A DNA stretch of 64,000 nucleotides from an uncultured Eubacteriales bacterium (GCA_934667845.1 CAKUMQ010000003.1:1-64000); one strand, 5' to 3'; numbered from the stretch's first letter, positions 50,151-60,662 are shown. Notes: generated from the letters alone by a model not told the origin. Made by a program: numbers and translations.

Positions 50151-53039
50151 ATGAACAAAAAGAACAACAGCAGAAAGGGAGCCCTTGCGCTGATTCTCGC
50201 TCTGGCGATCGGAGCAGCCGGTCCGGTGTCTGCGGCAAAAGCGGATACTGTGCCGACGGATGGATCAGAGAATTCGGCGGCGAACGTGTCCTATACGGCA
50301 AATTCCTATGCCGCCGTACACGCGGCTGAGGGCTATTCGCTGACGGGGGAGAGAGTCTCCGTTTTGTTGAATACCGCTTCGGGGGATGGTCTGACGATCA
50401 CAGACCAATATGAGGGCCGCACGGGACCCGTGCTGCTCACCGAGGCGGAAAGCGAGGTGACGGTGCGGTTTTCCGTCCCGAAGACCGGACGCTACCGCCT
50501 GCAAGCGGAATATTACCCGATTGCCGGTTCTGCGCGCAGCATCCAAAGAGAGATCCGGGTGGACGGCGAACTGTCTTTTTCCGAAGCGGCATGCATCGAG
50601 TTTGCGCGGGTGTTCAAGGATGGTGCGGCGGCCGGTGTCGGAACGGACGGCGAGGAGCTGCGCCCGAAGCAGGTGGAGGCACCGCGGTGGATTTCCGCTT
50701 ACTGTCGGGACACATTGGGCTATTATGGTGACCTGTACTGGAATCTGTCCGCCGGTGAACATACGCTTACGCTGCGCGGATTGTGCGAGCCGATGGCGAT
50801 CGCTTCTCTGACATTTTGTTCAGACGCGGGTGTACAGAAAAGCTATGCCGATTATGTGCGGGAGGCGCGCGATAACGGCGCAGAAGTGATCACCGGTGTG
50901 ATTGCGGGCGGCACGGAAAAATATCAGGCGGAGAATATGCTGGAGAGATCCGCCCAAACGCTGTATGCACAAAATGACAAGTCCTCACCGGCGACGGAGC
51001 CGTTTTCTTATACGACGTCCCGCCTGAATATGGTGGGAGGAACAAAGTGGAATACGGCTGATCAGTGGATTTCATGGGAAATTACGGTGCCGCAGACCGG
51101 GCTGTATCGGCTTGGCTGCCGGTACCGTCAGAATACCGCCCGCGGCGTTCGGGTACACCGCGAGCTGTCGATCGACGGAGAGGTGCCTTTCACGGAAGCC
51201 GGTGCACTGGTGTTTCCCTATCACAACGACTGGCAGGTGATCACCTTCGGCGACGGAGGACAGGATTTCCTGTTTTATCTGACAGAGGGAAAACATACGC
51301 TGACCCTGCGCGTTGTGCTCGGAGAGCTGGCGGATATTCTCGGTGAAACACAGCAGATTCTCAGTGATCTGAATGAGGCAAACTGGAGCCTGATGACCGT
51401 ACTTGGCAGTAACCCCGACAAAAACCGTGATTACGAGCTCGACAAGACCATGCCCGAGGTGATCCGCGCCCTAGCAGAGGCGTCGGACCGGCTGAATTCC
51501 GTGGCGGACAGCCTGGAGAGCGCTACCGGGCAAAATGATCAGAACACGGCGACGATCCGTCAGTTTGCAATGCTTTTACATACCATGTCAGACACACCGC
51601 ATAAAATTGCCGCCAATTATTCGGGCTTCAAGGACAATATCGGTGCGCTTGGGGATACGATACTGAACATGCGTGCGCAGCCGCTTGCGCTGGATTATCT
51701 GCTGGTTGCAGAGGAGCGGGCTGCCTTGCCGAAGGCAAACGCGGGCTTTTTTCAGACGTTCTATTATCAAAGTGTGCTGTTTTTTCGCTCCTTCATCAAA
51801 GATTATGCGCTTGTCGGGTCGGATGGGGATGCGTCGGAGCAGGAGCCGGTCGTCGTGTGGATCGGCAGCGGTGCGACCGGGGGCCGTGACCAGGCGCAGG
51901 CACTCAACCGGATGATCCGCGAGGAGTTTTTGCCCGCGTATCATGTGCCGGTACAGCTTCAGCTGACCGCATCCGGCACGATACTGGTGGCGACGCTCGC
52001 CGGAATGGGACCGGATGTGGCTTTGCAGATCGGCGGCAGCGATCCCGTGGATTATGCCATGCGCCATGCCGTGTATGATCTGACATCATTTGATGATTTT
52101 GCGGAAGTATCTGCCCGCTTTACCGAGAGCGCGCTTACGCCTTTCCGGTATAACGGCGGCGTATATGCCTTGCCGGAGACGCAGTCGTATTATGTGATGT
52201 TTTATCGGCGGGATATTCTCGCGCGGCTTGGAATCGACCCCGGCGAGCTGAACACATGGGATGATCTCATCAATGTACTTGGCGATCTTCAGGAGAACAA
52301 CCTCTCTGTGGCGCTTCCTGCCAACTATATCACCTATTATATGTTTCTCACCCAGATGGGCGGGACGCTGTACAAAAACGACGGGCAGAAGTCGGCGCTG
52401 GATGAAGAGATCGCCGTTCAGGCCTTTAAGCTGTGGACGAACTTCTATATCAATTACCAGCTTCCGGTGGAGTACAGCTTTGTCAACCGGTTCCGCCTCG
52501 GTGAAATGCCGATCGGCATTGACGACTACACAACCTATAATCTGCTTTCGGTCTCTGCGCCGGAAATTGCCGGATCGTGGGATATTGCGCCGCTGCCCGG
52601 TGTGCGGCGCAGCGACGGTACGGTGAATAATGCGTCGCCTTCCTCGTCGTCCGGTGCGGTGATCATGAGCGGCTGCGCAAATAAGCCGGGGGCGTGGGAG
52701 TTCCTGAAATGGTGGACCGGTGCCGAGGTGCAGAAGGAGTTCGGTGACGAGCTGGAAAGCATCATGGGGGCTGCCGCCCGATACAATACCGCCAATACGG
52801 AGGCGTCGGACAGTCTGGCCTGGTCGGCCGACGATCTGAAAACACTCAAAGCACAGCGCGCCGTTTCACAGGGTATCCCGCAGGTGCCGGGCGGTTACTA
52901 TACAACCCGCTATATTGAATTTGCCATGCGGCTTGTGGTCAATCGCAATGATCCGCAGCGGGACACGCTGCTGAAATATGTCCCCACGATCAACGAGGAG
53001 ATCGCTCTGCGCCGTAAGGAATTTGAATTGGATCAATGA
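50151..53039 (+). CDS. Extracellular binding-protein fusion with two carbohydrate-binding-like modules
   Basis: 962 residues. The signal peptide (about 1-28, LALILALAIGAAGPVSA) has no lipobox Cys, unlike ordinary Gram-positive binding proteins. Two related beta-rich modules (about 40-235 and 255-400) share YRL...Y, R.IQRE/VHREL..DGE..F.EA and G.HTLTLR; they resemble CBM-type jelly rolls. A helical linker (about 400-490) follows. About 545-962 is an ABC sugar-binding domain of family 1 (VVWIGSGATGGRDQ, PALPETQSYYVMFYRRDIL split, FLKWWTGAEVQKEFG). The start at 50151 follows GAGGTGAG. It is first in the operon with two permeases behind it. How it stays at the membrane is unclear. Confidence 0.85.
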   Translation: MNKKNNSRKGALALILALAIGAAGPVSAAKADTVPTDGSENSAANVSYTANSYAAVHAAEGYSLTGERVSVLLNTASGDGLTITDQYEGRTGPVLLTEAESEVTVRFSVPKTGRYRLQAEYYPIAGSARSIQREIRVDGELSFSEAACIEFARVFKDGAAAGVGTDGEELRPKQVEAPRWISAYCRDTLGYYGDLYWNLSAGEHTLTLRGLCEPMAIASLTFCSDAGVQKSYADYVREARDNGAEVITGVIAGGTEKYQAENMLERSAQTLYAQNDKSSPATEPFSYTTSRLNMVGGTKWNTADQWISWEITVPQTGLYRLGCRYRQNTARGVRVHRELSIDGEVPFTEAGALVFPYHNDWQVITFGDGGQDFLFYLTEGKHTLTLRVVLGELADILGETQQILSDLNEANWSLMTVLGSNPDKNRDYELDKTMPEVIRALAEASDRLNSVADSLESATGQNDQNTATIRQFAMLLHTMSDTPHKIAANYSGFKDNIGALGDTILNMRAQPLALDYLLVAEERAALPKANAGFFQTFYYQSVLFFRSFIKDYALVGSDGDASEQEPVVVWIGSGATGGRDQAQALNRMIREEFLPAYHVPVQLQLTASGTILVATLAGMGPDVALQIGGSDPVDYAMRHAVYDLTSFDDFAEVSARFTESALTPFRYNGGVYALPETQSYYVMFYRRDILARLGIDPGELNTWDDLINVLGDLQENNLSVALPANYITYYMFLTQMGGTLYKNDGQKSALDEEIAVQAFKLWTNFYINYQLPVEYSFVNRFRLGEMPIGIDDYTTYNLLSVSAPEIAGSWDIAPLPGVRRSDGTVNNASPSSSSGAVIMSGCANKPGAWEFLKWWTGAEVQKEFGDELESIMGAAARYNTANTEASDSLAWSADDLKTLKAQRAVSQGIPQVPGGYYTTRYIEFAMRLVVNRNDPQRDTLLKYVPTINEEIALRRKEFELDQ

Positions 53040-53056
53040 GAAAGGAGGGGACCGCT

Positions 53057-53995
53057 ATGCCGATGACAGATATGACCGGTATGCGCCGGATACGGCAGGA
53101 CTGGAAAAACGGCCTGCGCGCGGCGCGCAGGCACCGGATCCATTATGTGTTTATGCTGCCGTACACTCTCCTTTTCCTGACGTTTACGGTCCTGCCGGTG
53201 CTTGTAGCCATCTGCCTGAGCTTTACTTATTTTAACGGCCTTGAAATGCCGCGGTTTACGGGACTTGACAACTATTACCGCCTGTTTATGAACGACGACG
53301 TGTTTATCACGGCGCTGAAAAATACGCTGGTCGTTGCACTGATCACCGGTCCCGGCGGATATTTGCTGTCGTTCGGAATGGCGTGGCTCCTCAATGAGCT
53401 GCCGCGGCCGCAGCGGGTCTTTCTGACTGTGCTGTTTTATGCGCCCTCTATCTCCGGGTCTATGTATATGATCTGGCAGTATATTTTCAGCGGCGATTCG
53501 CAGGGGCTGGTCAACAGTACGCTGATCCGTCTCGGACTGATACAGACGCCGATCCAGTTTTTCAAGGATACGGCGTACATTCTGCCGATCTGTATTGTGG
53601 TCATTTTGTGGATGAGCCTCGGCACGAGCTTTTTGTCGCTGATCGCGGGATTTCAGGGGGTCGATCGTCAGCTCTATGAGGCGGGAGCGATCGACGGCGT
53701 GCGCAACCGCTGGCAGGAGCTGTGGTTTATTACGCTGCCGGTGATGAAGCAGCATCTGATGTTTTCCGCCATTATGAGCATTACGAGCGCATTCGGCTGC
53801 GGCGATATGATCTCAAATCTGGCCGGTTTCCCGACGGTTGATTATGCTGCACATACCATTATGAACCATCTGACCGACTACGGCACCATTCGCTTTGAGA
53901 TGGGGTATGCCTCTGCCATCGCCACACTGCTGTTTTTGCTGATGCTCGGCAGCAACAAACTGGTACAGAGGCTGCTCAGCCGTGTCGGCACCTGA
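53057..53995 (+). CDS. ABC transporter permease (MalF type)
   Basis: 312 residues with six membrane helices and the EAA loop EAGAIDGVRNRWQELWFITLP, which docks the ATPase. The N-terminus carries a basic stretch before the first helix (RRHRIHYVFMLPYTLLFLTF). AAAGGAGGGG places the start at 53057. It pairs with the next gene as a heterodimer for sugar or oligosaccharide import. Confidence 0.93.
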   Translation: MPMTDMTGMRRIRQDWKNGLRAARRHRIHYVFMLPYTLLFLTFTVLPVLVAICLSFTYFNGLEMPRFTGLDNYYRLFMNDDVFITALKNTLVVALITGPGGYLLSFGMAWLLNELPRPQRVFLTVLFYAPSISGSMYMIWQYIFSGDSQGLVNSTLIRLGLIQTPIQFFKDTAYILPICIVVILWMSLGTSFLSLIAGFQGVDRQLYEAGAIDGVRNRWQELWFITLPVMKQHLMFSAIMSITSAFGCGDMISNLAGFPTVDYAAHTIMNHLTDYGTIRFEMGYASAIATLLFLLMLGSNKLVQRLLSRVGT

Positions 53996-54018
53996 GACAG
54001 GAAAGGAGGGCGAAGTCC

Positions 54019-54891
54019 ATGCGAAAATGGATGGATGTTGTGGCGCCGAAGCGCGTGTCACGCTCCCGTGCCGGAGATCTGGCAGTGTTTTTGGTTCTGC
54101 TGGTATTCGGCACCTGTATGGCGCTGCCGTTTGTGTATGCGATCTCCAATTCGCTCAAGCCGATGAGCGAGCTCTGGATCTTTCCGCCCCGCTTTTTTCC
54201 GAGCCATCCGACGGCGGATAATTTTCGGGATCTGTTTACTCTGATGGAGGATTCCTGGATCCCGATGTCACGGTATATATTCAATTCCCTGTTCATTACC
54301 GCTGCCGGAACGGTCGGGCATATTATCGTCGCCTCGCTCTGTGCCTATCCGCTGGCCAAATTCCGCTTTCCGGGAACAAGGCTGCTGTTTTCGGTCGTGG
54401 TCACGTCACTGATGTTTTCCACTGCCGTGACGGCGATTCCCAACTATCTGATCATGTCGCGGCTGTCTCTGATCGACAGCTACTGGGCGCTGCTTCTGCC
54501 GGCCATGGGCGGTTCTCTGGGCCTTTTCTTGATGAAGAATTTTATGGAGACCAGTATCCCCGACTCACTTTTGGAGTCGGCGGAGATCGACGGCGCCAAT
54601 GAATGGGTCAAATTTATCGGTATTGTGATGCCGCTGGTAAAGCCGGCATGGCTGACGCTGACAATCTTCAGCGTACAGAGCCTATGGGGCATCGGCAGCA
54701 CGAGCATGATCTACAGTGAAGACCTGAAGACATTGCCCTATGCGCTGAACCAGATCCAGACGGCGGGGATTGCCCGGGCGGGAGTCAGCGCCGCTGTCGG
54801 TGTGTTTATGATGATCCTGCCGCTTTCGGTATTTATCTTTACCCAGTCGAACATTATGGAAACGATGTCAACCTCCGGAATCAAGGAATGA
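54019..54891 (+). CDS. ABC transporter permease (MalG type)
   Basis: 290 residues, six membrane helices, an N-terminal helix followed by SNSLKPMSELW, and the EAA loop ESAEIDGANEWVKFIGIVMP. It is the partner of the preceding permease. No ATPase gene lies in the window, so a shared MsmX/MalK-type ATPase elsewhere is needed (known for many Firmicutes sugar transporters). Confidence 0.93.
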   Translation: MRKWMDVVAPKRVSRSRAGDLAVFLVLLVFGTCMALPFVYAISNSLKPMSELWIFPPRFFPSHPTADNFRDLFTLMEDSWIPMSRYIFNSLFITAAGTVGHIIVASLCAYPLAKFRFPGTRLLFSVVVTSLMFSTAVTAIPNYLIMSRLSLIDSYWALLLPAMGGSLGLFLMKNFMETSIPDSLLESAEIDGANEWVKFIGIVMPLVKPAWLTLTIFSVQSLWGIGSTSMIYSEDLKTLPYALNQIQTAGIARAGVSAAVGVFMMILPLSVFIFTQSNIMETMSTSGIKE

Positions 54892-54931
54892 CCGTTTATC
54901 GGGTGCCGGAAAGAAAGGAGCGGGATCAATC

Positions 54932-56419
54932 GTGAAAAAAGCCGGACAAATTGCTGCGGTCGTATTTTGTCTGTGTATTGCCGCAGCTGCGGCCGTTCCG
55001 GTCAATGCGGCGGGAGCGGTGCAGGCCGATTGCTACTGGTACGATAAATGGGGCGATCCGGTGACGATCCCCGATGTCTGCGATTTGACACAAACAGTTG
55101 AATTGGCGGCACTGACCGATCGGGAACTCAAAGGAATCACGGATGCGTTTGTGTGTGCAGACGGCACTATATATATTTTGGATCAGAGCGGCGTCGTGCT
55201 GTGTTTGGATGCTGACCGCCGTCTGACCGGCGTTTTGGAGCCGCATACGGCGGACGGAACCGCAGATCCGTTTTCAGATCCCGAGGGAATTTTTTTCGAT
55301 GAAAAAAACGGACGTCTTTATGTGGCCGATACCGGAAATCAACGTGTCGTCAGGCTCCGAAAGGACGGGACGGTTGAAAACAGCTTTTATCGTCCGGAAA
55401 CGCTTACCGGTACGCTTACCCAGCTGGATTATCAGCCCGTAAAGCTGGCGGTGGATAATGCCGGACGGTTGTACGTTGTGGCGCGCAATATCAATATGGG
55501 GATCATCGTGCTGGATAAAAACGGCCGGTTTATCGCCTATCGCGGTGCGCCCGAGGTCACGCTGAGTCTTTATGACCAGTTCTGGAGGCAGTTTTCCACA
55601 AAGGAACAGCTTGAACGCATGGAGACCTATATTCCGACGGAGTACAACAATCTGACCATTGACGGCGACAGCTTCCTTTGGGGAACGATCTCCGCAATCG
55701 ACGATGAGGATTTGATCCGCACCATTCAGACGAATAATCTCGGCTCCAATGTGGCTCCCATCAAAAAGCTGAATCTGGCAGGAAAAGATATTTTACGCCG
55801 GAAGGGGCTGTATCCGCCCGTCGGCGATCTGGATGAGAAGTCTCTTTCCTCCTTTGGGGATGTGGCGCTTGCCGACTGCGGTATCTATACCGTGTTGGAT
55901 ACCGCCAAGGGGCATCTGTTCACCTACGATGACGATGGCGAGCTGCTCTATGTGTTCGGGCGGATCGGGGACAGGCATCAGGACTTCAAAAAGCCGGTAG
56001 CCGTTGCGTACAGCGGAGATTCGCTTCTGGTATTTGACGGAGGCTTGAATGCAGTCTTTTGCTTTGACCCGAGTGATTACGGCGCGCAGGTTCTGCGCGC
56101 TGTGCGCAGCTACTACAACGGCGATTATGCAGACTCCTACGCCGCGTGGGGCGAGGTGCTTGACTACAATGCCAACCTGAAGCTGGCCTATGTGGGAGTG
56201 GGTAAGTCCTATCTTCAGCAGGGCGATTATCAGCAGGCTATTACATGCTTTCGCAAAGCGGGAGATAAAGCCAATTGCAGTGAAGCCTACCGCAAGATCC
56301 GCGACGAGAATGTCAGGCGGTTTTTCCCGTGGATCGCGGGAGGAACCGGCGTGCTGATCGTTCTGTTTTTCATCGCGGAGCGGATACGCCGTCTGCGGCG
56401 ATATCTCAGCGGTCAGTAA
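54932..56419 (+). CDS. NHL-repeat membrane protein with TPR-like segment
   Basis: 495 residues starting with GTG after AAAGGAG. There is a signal peptide (about 1-25), then a beta-propeller from about 60 to 385 with NHL-type blades (DPEGIFFDEKNGRLYVADTGNQRVVRL; quoted motif centre LYVADTGNQRVVRL), a TPR-like helical hairpin (about 395-455, AYVGVGKSYLQQGDYQQAITC around YLQQGDYQQAI) and a C-terminal membrane helix (about 463-480) with a basic tail. The propeller would face outward. Its position between permeases and the YIP1 protein suggests an accessory role in the uptake complex or in sensing. The function is unknown. Confidence 0.85.
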   Translation: MKKAGQIAAVVFCLCIAAAAAVPVNAAGAVQADCYWYDKWGDPVTIPDVCDLTQTVELAALTDRELKGITDAFVCADGTIYILDQSGVVLCLDADRRLTGVLEPHTADGTADPFSDPEGIFFDEKNGRLYVADTGNQRVVRLRKDGTVENSFYRPETLTGTLTQLDYQPVKLAVDNAGRLYVVARNINMGIIVLDKNGRFIAYRGAPEVTLSLYDQFWRQFSTKEQLERMETYIPTEYNNLTIDGDSFLWGTISAIDDEDLIRTIQTNNLGSNVAPIKKLNLAGKDILRRKGLYPPVGDLDEKSLSSFGDVALADCGIYTVLDTAKGHLFTYDDDGELLYVFGRIGDRHQDFKKPVAVAYSGDSLLVFDGGLNAVFCFDPSDYGAQVLRAVRSYYNGDYADSYAAWGEVLDYNANLKLAYVGVGKSYLQQGDYQQAITCFRKAGDKANCSEAYRKIRDENVRRFFPWIAGGTGVLIVLFFIAERIRRLRRYLSGQ

Positions 56420-56446
56420 CGGGCGGAAGGGAGTGCGTGAGATCTC

Positions 56447-57079
56447 ATGAAAAAACGATTGGCGGAGATCGCCTATCTGCCGCATTTTCTTTCCCATCCG
56501 ATCAATGGCTTCTGGGAGATCAAGAAAGAAAAGCGGGGCTCACTGTTTACGGCGCTGCTGTTGTTGGCGGTCTACCTGCTGAGTGTGATCCTTTCTACTT
56601 TTTTTACCTCGTATCTGTTTAACCCCTACGGCGATTTTCTGGAAAGTGTCAATTTGTTCCGCATCCTGCTGACGCCGGTCGGGCTTTGGCTGCTCTGGTG
56701 CGTATCCTCATGGTGCCTGACGAGTCTGTTTGACGGCGAGGGGAGCTTTCGGGATATATGCGTGGCTACATCGTATGCATTGATCCCGCTGATCATTGTC
56801 ACGCTGCTGCAAACGGCCGTCAGCCATATGCTGACGCTTAACGAAGAGGCTGTCTATCAGCTGATCCAGGGATTCGGTTATCTGTGGTTTGGACTTTTGC
56901 TGGTTCTCGGCACGCTGGTCACACATCAGTATACATTTACCAAGACCCTGCTTATCGTGCTGTGTACGATCCTGGGTATGTGCATCATTCTGTACATCGC
57001 TCTGCTGTTTATCAATCTTTTACAGCAGATGATCAGCCTCGCAACTCTGTTGAACTATGAGCTGAGTATGCGTCGGTGA
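56447..57079 (+). CDS. YIP1-family integral membrane protein
   Basis: 210 residues with five hydrophobic helices. The YIP1/DUF1282 pattern is visible as HPINGFWEIKKEKRGS near the N-terminus, FRDICVATSYALIPLIIV in the middle and LLVLGTLVTHQYTFTK. The family has no defined enzymatic role in bacteria. The next gene's ribosome binding site overlaps its end, so it is part of the operon. Confidence 0.85.
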   Translation: MKKRLAEIAYLPHFLSHPINGFWEIKKEKRGSLFTALLLLAVYLLSVILSTFFTSYLFNPYGDFLESVNLFRILLTPVGLWLLWCVSSWCLTSLFDGEGSFRDICVATSYALIPLIIVTLLQTAVSHMLTLNEEAVYQLIQGFGYLWFGLLLVLGTLVTHQYTFTKTLLIVLCTILGMCIILYIALLFINLLQQMISLATLLNYELSMRR

Positions 57080-57093
57080 AGGAGGAGAGCGGT

Positions 57094-59727
57094 ATGCCTG
57101 ATAAACGAAGAATTCCGGCTCTGTGCGCCGCTGTTTTCCTGACTGCCGGACTGTTCGGCTGCACGCCGTCGTCGGGCGGAGATACAGCGTATACGGCGAC
57201 GGAGGTGCCGGAAAACGGCTATGTATCCGATCACACGCTGTCGGATGCAGACGGCACATATGCGGCAGCTGCCGCCGAGCGCGAGGCGCTTGGCTCCATG
57301 ACAAAAAAGCTCGAAAACGCAAAGGCGGCGCTGTATCTGGGGTCATATGCCGATATTGCGGTGGAGGATAAGACGACGGGAACGCTGTGGTTCTCCAATC
57401 CGGATAACTACGGACTGCGCGGAGTGACGTTCACTTCGGACGAAGCGGAACACAACGCCCGTTCGGCGCTCACCATTGACTATTACGATAATTCATACAA
57501 GGCCACGATGGCGACGATGTCCAGTTACCCGGATGCCGTTGACGGCAGCGAGCGATTTCAGATCACGGAAAAGCAGGAGAACGGCACACTGACGGTGACA
57601 TACACCTTGGGGACGGATTACCGGCAGATGGTGTATTATACGGCAATGACCGCAGACACCTATGCGGCTCTGACGGCAAAGCTGGAGGAAAAAAGCGAGA
57701 GCGGAGAGGTCAGCTTTACGCTGTACGGTCTGTTTATGCGCTCCTATGCGGAGCCCGATCTGAACGGTACGCCCTATTACGCCTTGGAATCCGGTGTGAC
57801 GCAGCTGGATCTGGAACGGCTCTCCGGACTTTTTCGCACTCTCGGTATCACATCGGCTGATGTTGAGGCGGAAAATGCCAGGACCGGGGTCAAAGGAGAA
57901 AAAAGAGAGAGCGCCTGTTTTGTAATCCCTGTGGAATATCGGCTGGATGGCGCCGACCTGCTGGTGAGTATCACCTCCGGTGAAATCGAGGTCAGCGACG
58001 GCTACTATCTCAACCGGATCCATCTGTTTAAAATGCTCGGTTCGGCTGCGCACGGAACAGAAGGGTATCTGTTCGTTCCGAACGGATCGGGCATGCTGAT
58101 CAAAAATGATACCCAAAGCGGCGATATGCACACGCTGACTATGGGCTTTTTTGGCTCGGATTATGGGCTGTCGCTGACGGAAAGCAAGCGGCTGACCGCC
58201 GAAAATGCCCTGCCGTTATTCGGTGCGGTATCCGAAGGGAAGGCGGTATGCGCCGTTGTGGAGAGCGGCGAGGGGTCGGCGGGCCTGACGGCTTGTGTGT
58301 CCAATGCATCGGTGAATGCCAATGCCGTCTGGCCGTATTTTGAGATCCGTGCCTGCGATGAGACGGCGGTCGGCATTACGGCGACGATCAGCACCATGCG
58401 CGTGTTTGCCCAAAAGCCTGTGCGAACCACTTTCCGTACCCGCTATCATTTTCTTTATGGCGATCGGGCAAATTACAGCGGTATGGCCGCATTTGTCCGC
58501 ACTTATCTGACACAGACCGGCGTGTTGACCCCGCAGACAACGCCGGATACGCTACTTACAGTTGAATATCTCGGCAGTATCCGTAAAAAACAGCTGAAAT
58601 TCGGCCTGCCGGTGTGGAGTTATGTGCCGTTGACCACGTTCGATCAGGCGGAGGAGATCACCGAAAAGCTCATGGAGAGCGGTGTTCCCGCTCCCGATGT
58701 GCTGTTCAGCGGCATGGCAAACGGCGGGATAAGCTCGACGGCATTCAACCGCTTTTCCGTTCGGTCAGAGCTGGGCGGTATCGAAGGCTTTCGCCGGATC
58801 GCCTCTGCGCTGACCGGAAGCCGGTTATATGCCGGATTGACGCTTACCCGCGTTTCCCGCAGCGGCGGTGGGTTTTCGCTTGCCGACGGCTGTGTGCGCA
58901 GTGTGAATCAGCAATACGCCACGCTGGCTGAATACGACCCTTCCAGCGGTCTGAAGGCGAACGAGGACTATCTTTGCAGTCCGTCCGTATATACGGCGCT
59001 CGCCAAAGCCGTGGCGGCGGACGCCAAACAGCTCGGGATCACCCGTCTGTATGTACAGGATATAGGAGATGTGTTGCCGGCGGATTATAACGAGAATCGC
59101 GTGATACCGCGCGAAACGGCGCGCGGGCAGGCGGCGGAGGCACTGGCGCTGCTCGCTGCCGACGGGAGAAGGCTGACCGTAGAGGGCGGAGCCTCCTATG
59201 TGCTGCCCTATGCCGAAAAGCTGGTCAATGTTCCGCTGACGGCTCAGTCATACCGTCTGCAGTACCGCAGTGTACCCTTTTATCAGATGGTACTGCACGG
59301 CAGCATTGCCTATACCGGCCTCGCAATAAATTTGGAGGGTGATCACCGGACGGCGCTGCTGAAGGCGGCAGAGACCGGAGCCGGTCTGTACTATAAACTG
59401 ATGTATGCCGACAACGCTGTGTTGTCCAATACGGATTACACGAATCTGAGCTCCACCTCCTATTCCCTCTGGATGAACGATATAGCCGAGAAAACGGCGG
59501 AGCTGTCCGATCTGTTTTCCCGCGTCGGCACATCGGCCATGATAAAACACCGATGGCTGAGCGATACGTTGACCCTCACCGTCTATGAAAACGGCACTGC
59601 CGTGCTGGTCAACTACGCCAAGACGCAGGCAGATGTCGGCGGAGTGACCGTTTCTCCCGAGAGCTTCGCCGTGACGGAGCGGGGCAGCGTGGAGGCTTTT
59701 ATCGCCGAAGGGGGGAGTGATCTGTGA
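57094..59727 (+). CDS. DUF5696 lipoprotein
   Basis: 877 residues, lipobox LFGC near residue 16, so a surface lipoprotein. A beta-rich N-terminal half (about 50-330: YADIAVEDKTTGTLWFSNP) is followed by a barrel-like C-terminal half with VEYLGSIRKKQLKFG, GMANGGISSTAFNRF and LYVQDIGDVLPADYN, resembling glycoside-hydrolase-like barrels. DUF5696 is the best match from memory; its role is unknown, but it recurs beside ABC sugar importers. The start at 57094 follows AAGGAGGAG; the GTG at 57076 is too early for the signal peptide. Confidence 0.78.
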   Translation: MPDKRRIPALCAAVFLTAGLFGCTPSSGGDTAYTATEVPENGYVSDHTLSDADGTYAAAAAEREALGSMTKKLENAKAALYLGSYADIAVEDKTTGTLWFSNPDNYGLRGVTFTSDEAEHNARSALTIDYYDNSYKATMATMSSYPDAVDGSERFQITEKQENGTLTVTYTLGTDYRQMVYYTAMTADTYAALTAKLEEKSESGEVSFTLYGLFMRSYAEPDLNGTPYYALESGVTQLDLERLSGLFRTLGITSADVEAENARTGVKGEKRESACFVIPVEYRLDGADLLVSITSGEIEVSDGYYLNRIHLFKMLGSAAHGTEGYLFVPNGSGMLIKNDTQSGDMHTLTMGFFGSDYGLSLTESKRLTAENALPLFGAVSEGKAVCAVVESGEGSAGLTACVSNASVNANAVWPYFEIRACDETAVGITATISTMRVFAQKPVRTTFRTRYHFLYGDRANYSGMAAFVRTYLTQTGVLTPQTTPDTLLTVEYLGSIRKKQLKFGLPVWSYVPLTTFDQAEEITEKLMESGVPAPDVLFSGMANGGISSTAFNRFSVRSELGGIEGFRRIASALTGSRLYAGLTLTRVSRSGGGFSLADGCVRSVNQQYATLAEYDPSSGLKANEDYLCSPSVYTALAKAVAADAKQLGITRLYVQDIGDVLPADYNENRVIPRETARGQAAEALALLAADGRRLTVEGGASYVLPYAEKLVNVPLTAQSYRLQYRSVPFYQMVLHGSIAYTGLAINLEGDHRTALLKAAETGAGLYYKLMYADNAVLSNTDYTNLSSTSYSLWMNDIAEKTAELSDLFSRVGTSAMIKHRWLSDTLTLTVYENGTAVLVNYAKTQADVGGVTVSPESFAVTERGSVEAFIAEGGSDL

Positions 59728-60647
59728 GCATGGGAAAGCGCGGTTCCCGCCTCAATCTGCGGCACGGCCGCTGGGGCTGGCTGTTTATTGCGCCGTTTGT
59801 TATCGGATTTGTGCTGATATTGCTGCCGTGTGTGATCAAATCTGCCTATTATTCGTTTTGTGATGTTAAGCTGACCGGCGGAGGATTTGTGATCGAGCAG
59901 ATCGGATGGGAAAATTACCGGCGGCTGTTGTTTGTGGACACCACGTTTCGCGTGGAGCTTTTAGAGGCGCTGAAAAACATTGTGCTGGATACGCTGATGA
60001 TCATGATCTTCAGCTTTTTTGTCGCCAATGTTCTTAACCAAAAATTCATCGGCCGCAGTGCCGCACGGGCGATTCTGTTTTTGCCGGTTATTCTGGCGAC
60101 GGGATTGATCAGCTCTGTGGAATCCAACGATCTGATCCACACCATGTACGGATCGGCCTCGACTGCCGCCGCGGGAGCGGTGCCGGAGACATTGGCCGGT
60201 CTCCTGAATATGGAGGATATGCTGGTCGGACTGTTCTCGACCGCCAATGCGGATCTCGTTGAGTTTATTGCCCGATCCGTTGAAAATACCACCGATATTA
60301 TCAATGCGTCGGGCGTACAGATCCTGATCTTTATGGCGGCTCTGCAATCCATACCGTCCTCCGTGTTTGAGGCGGCGAAGGTGGAGGGCGCGACGTCGTG
60401 GCAGGAATTCTGGAAGATCACCTTTCCGATGGTGATGCCGATGCTGCTCGTCAATTTGATCTATACCATTATTGATACCTTTACGCGCCCGGCCTACGGG
60501 ATCCTGGATATGGTGCAGGAGCAGACGTTTACTTACGGTCGTATGGGCTATGCCGCTGCGATCTCATGGGTGTTTTTTGCCATGATCGGTGTGGTGCTGG
60601 TCGTGGTGGCCGGAACGGTATCCCGCGGTGTCCACTATACGGATTGA
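59724..60647 (+). CDS. ABC transporter permease, second pair, MalF type
   Basis: 307 residues. It starts with GTG in a four-base GTGA overlap with the stop of the DUF5696 gene. It has six membrane helices with an extended extracytoplasmic loop (about 130-190, VESNDLIHTMYGSAST...), longer than in the 53057 permease, and the EAA loop EAAKVEGATSWQEFWKITFP. It pairs with the following permease. Confidence 0.92.
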   Translation: MSMGKRGSRLNLRHGRWGWLFIAPFVIGFVLILLPCVIKSAYYSFCDVKLTGGGFVIEQIGWENYRRLLFVDTTFRVELLEALKNIVLDTLMIMIFSFFVANVLNQKFIGRSAARAILFLPVILATGLISSVESNDLIHTMYGSASTAAAGAVPETLAGLLNMEDMLVGLFSTANADLVEFIARSVENTTDIINASGVQILIFMAALQSIPSSVFEAAKVEGATSWQEFWKITFPMVMPMLLVNLIYTIIDTFTRPAYGILDMVQEQTFTYGRMGYAAAISWVFFAMIGVVLVVVAGTVSRGVHYTD

Positions 60648-60662
60648 GAAGGGGGCAAGAGC

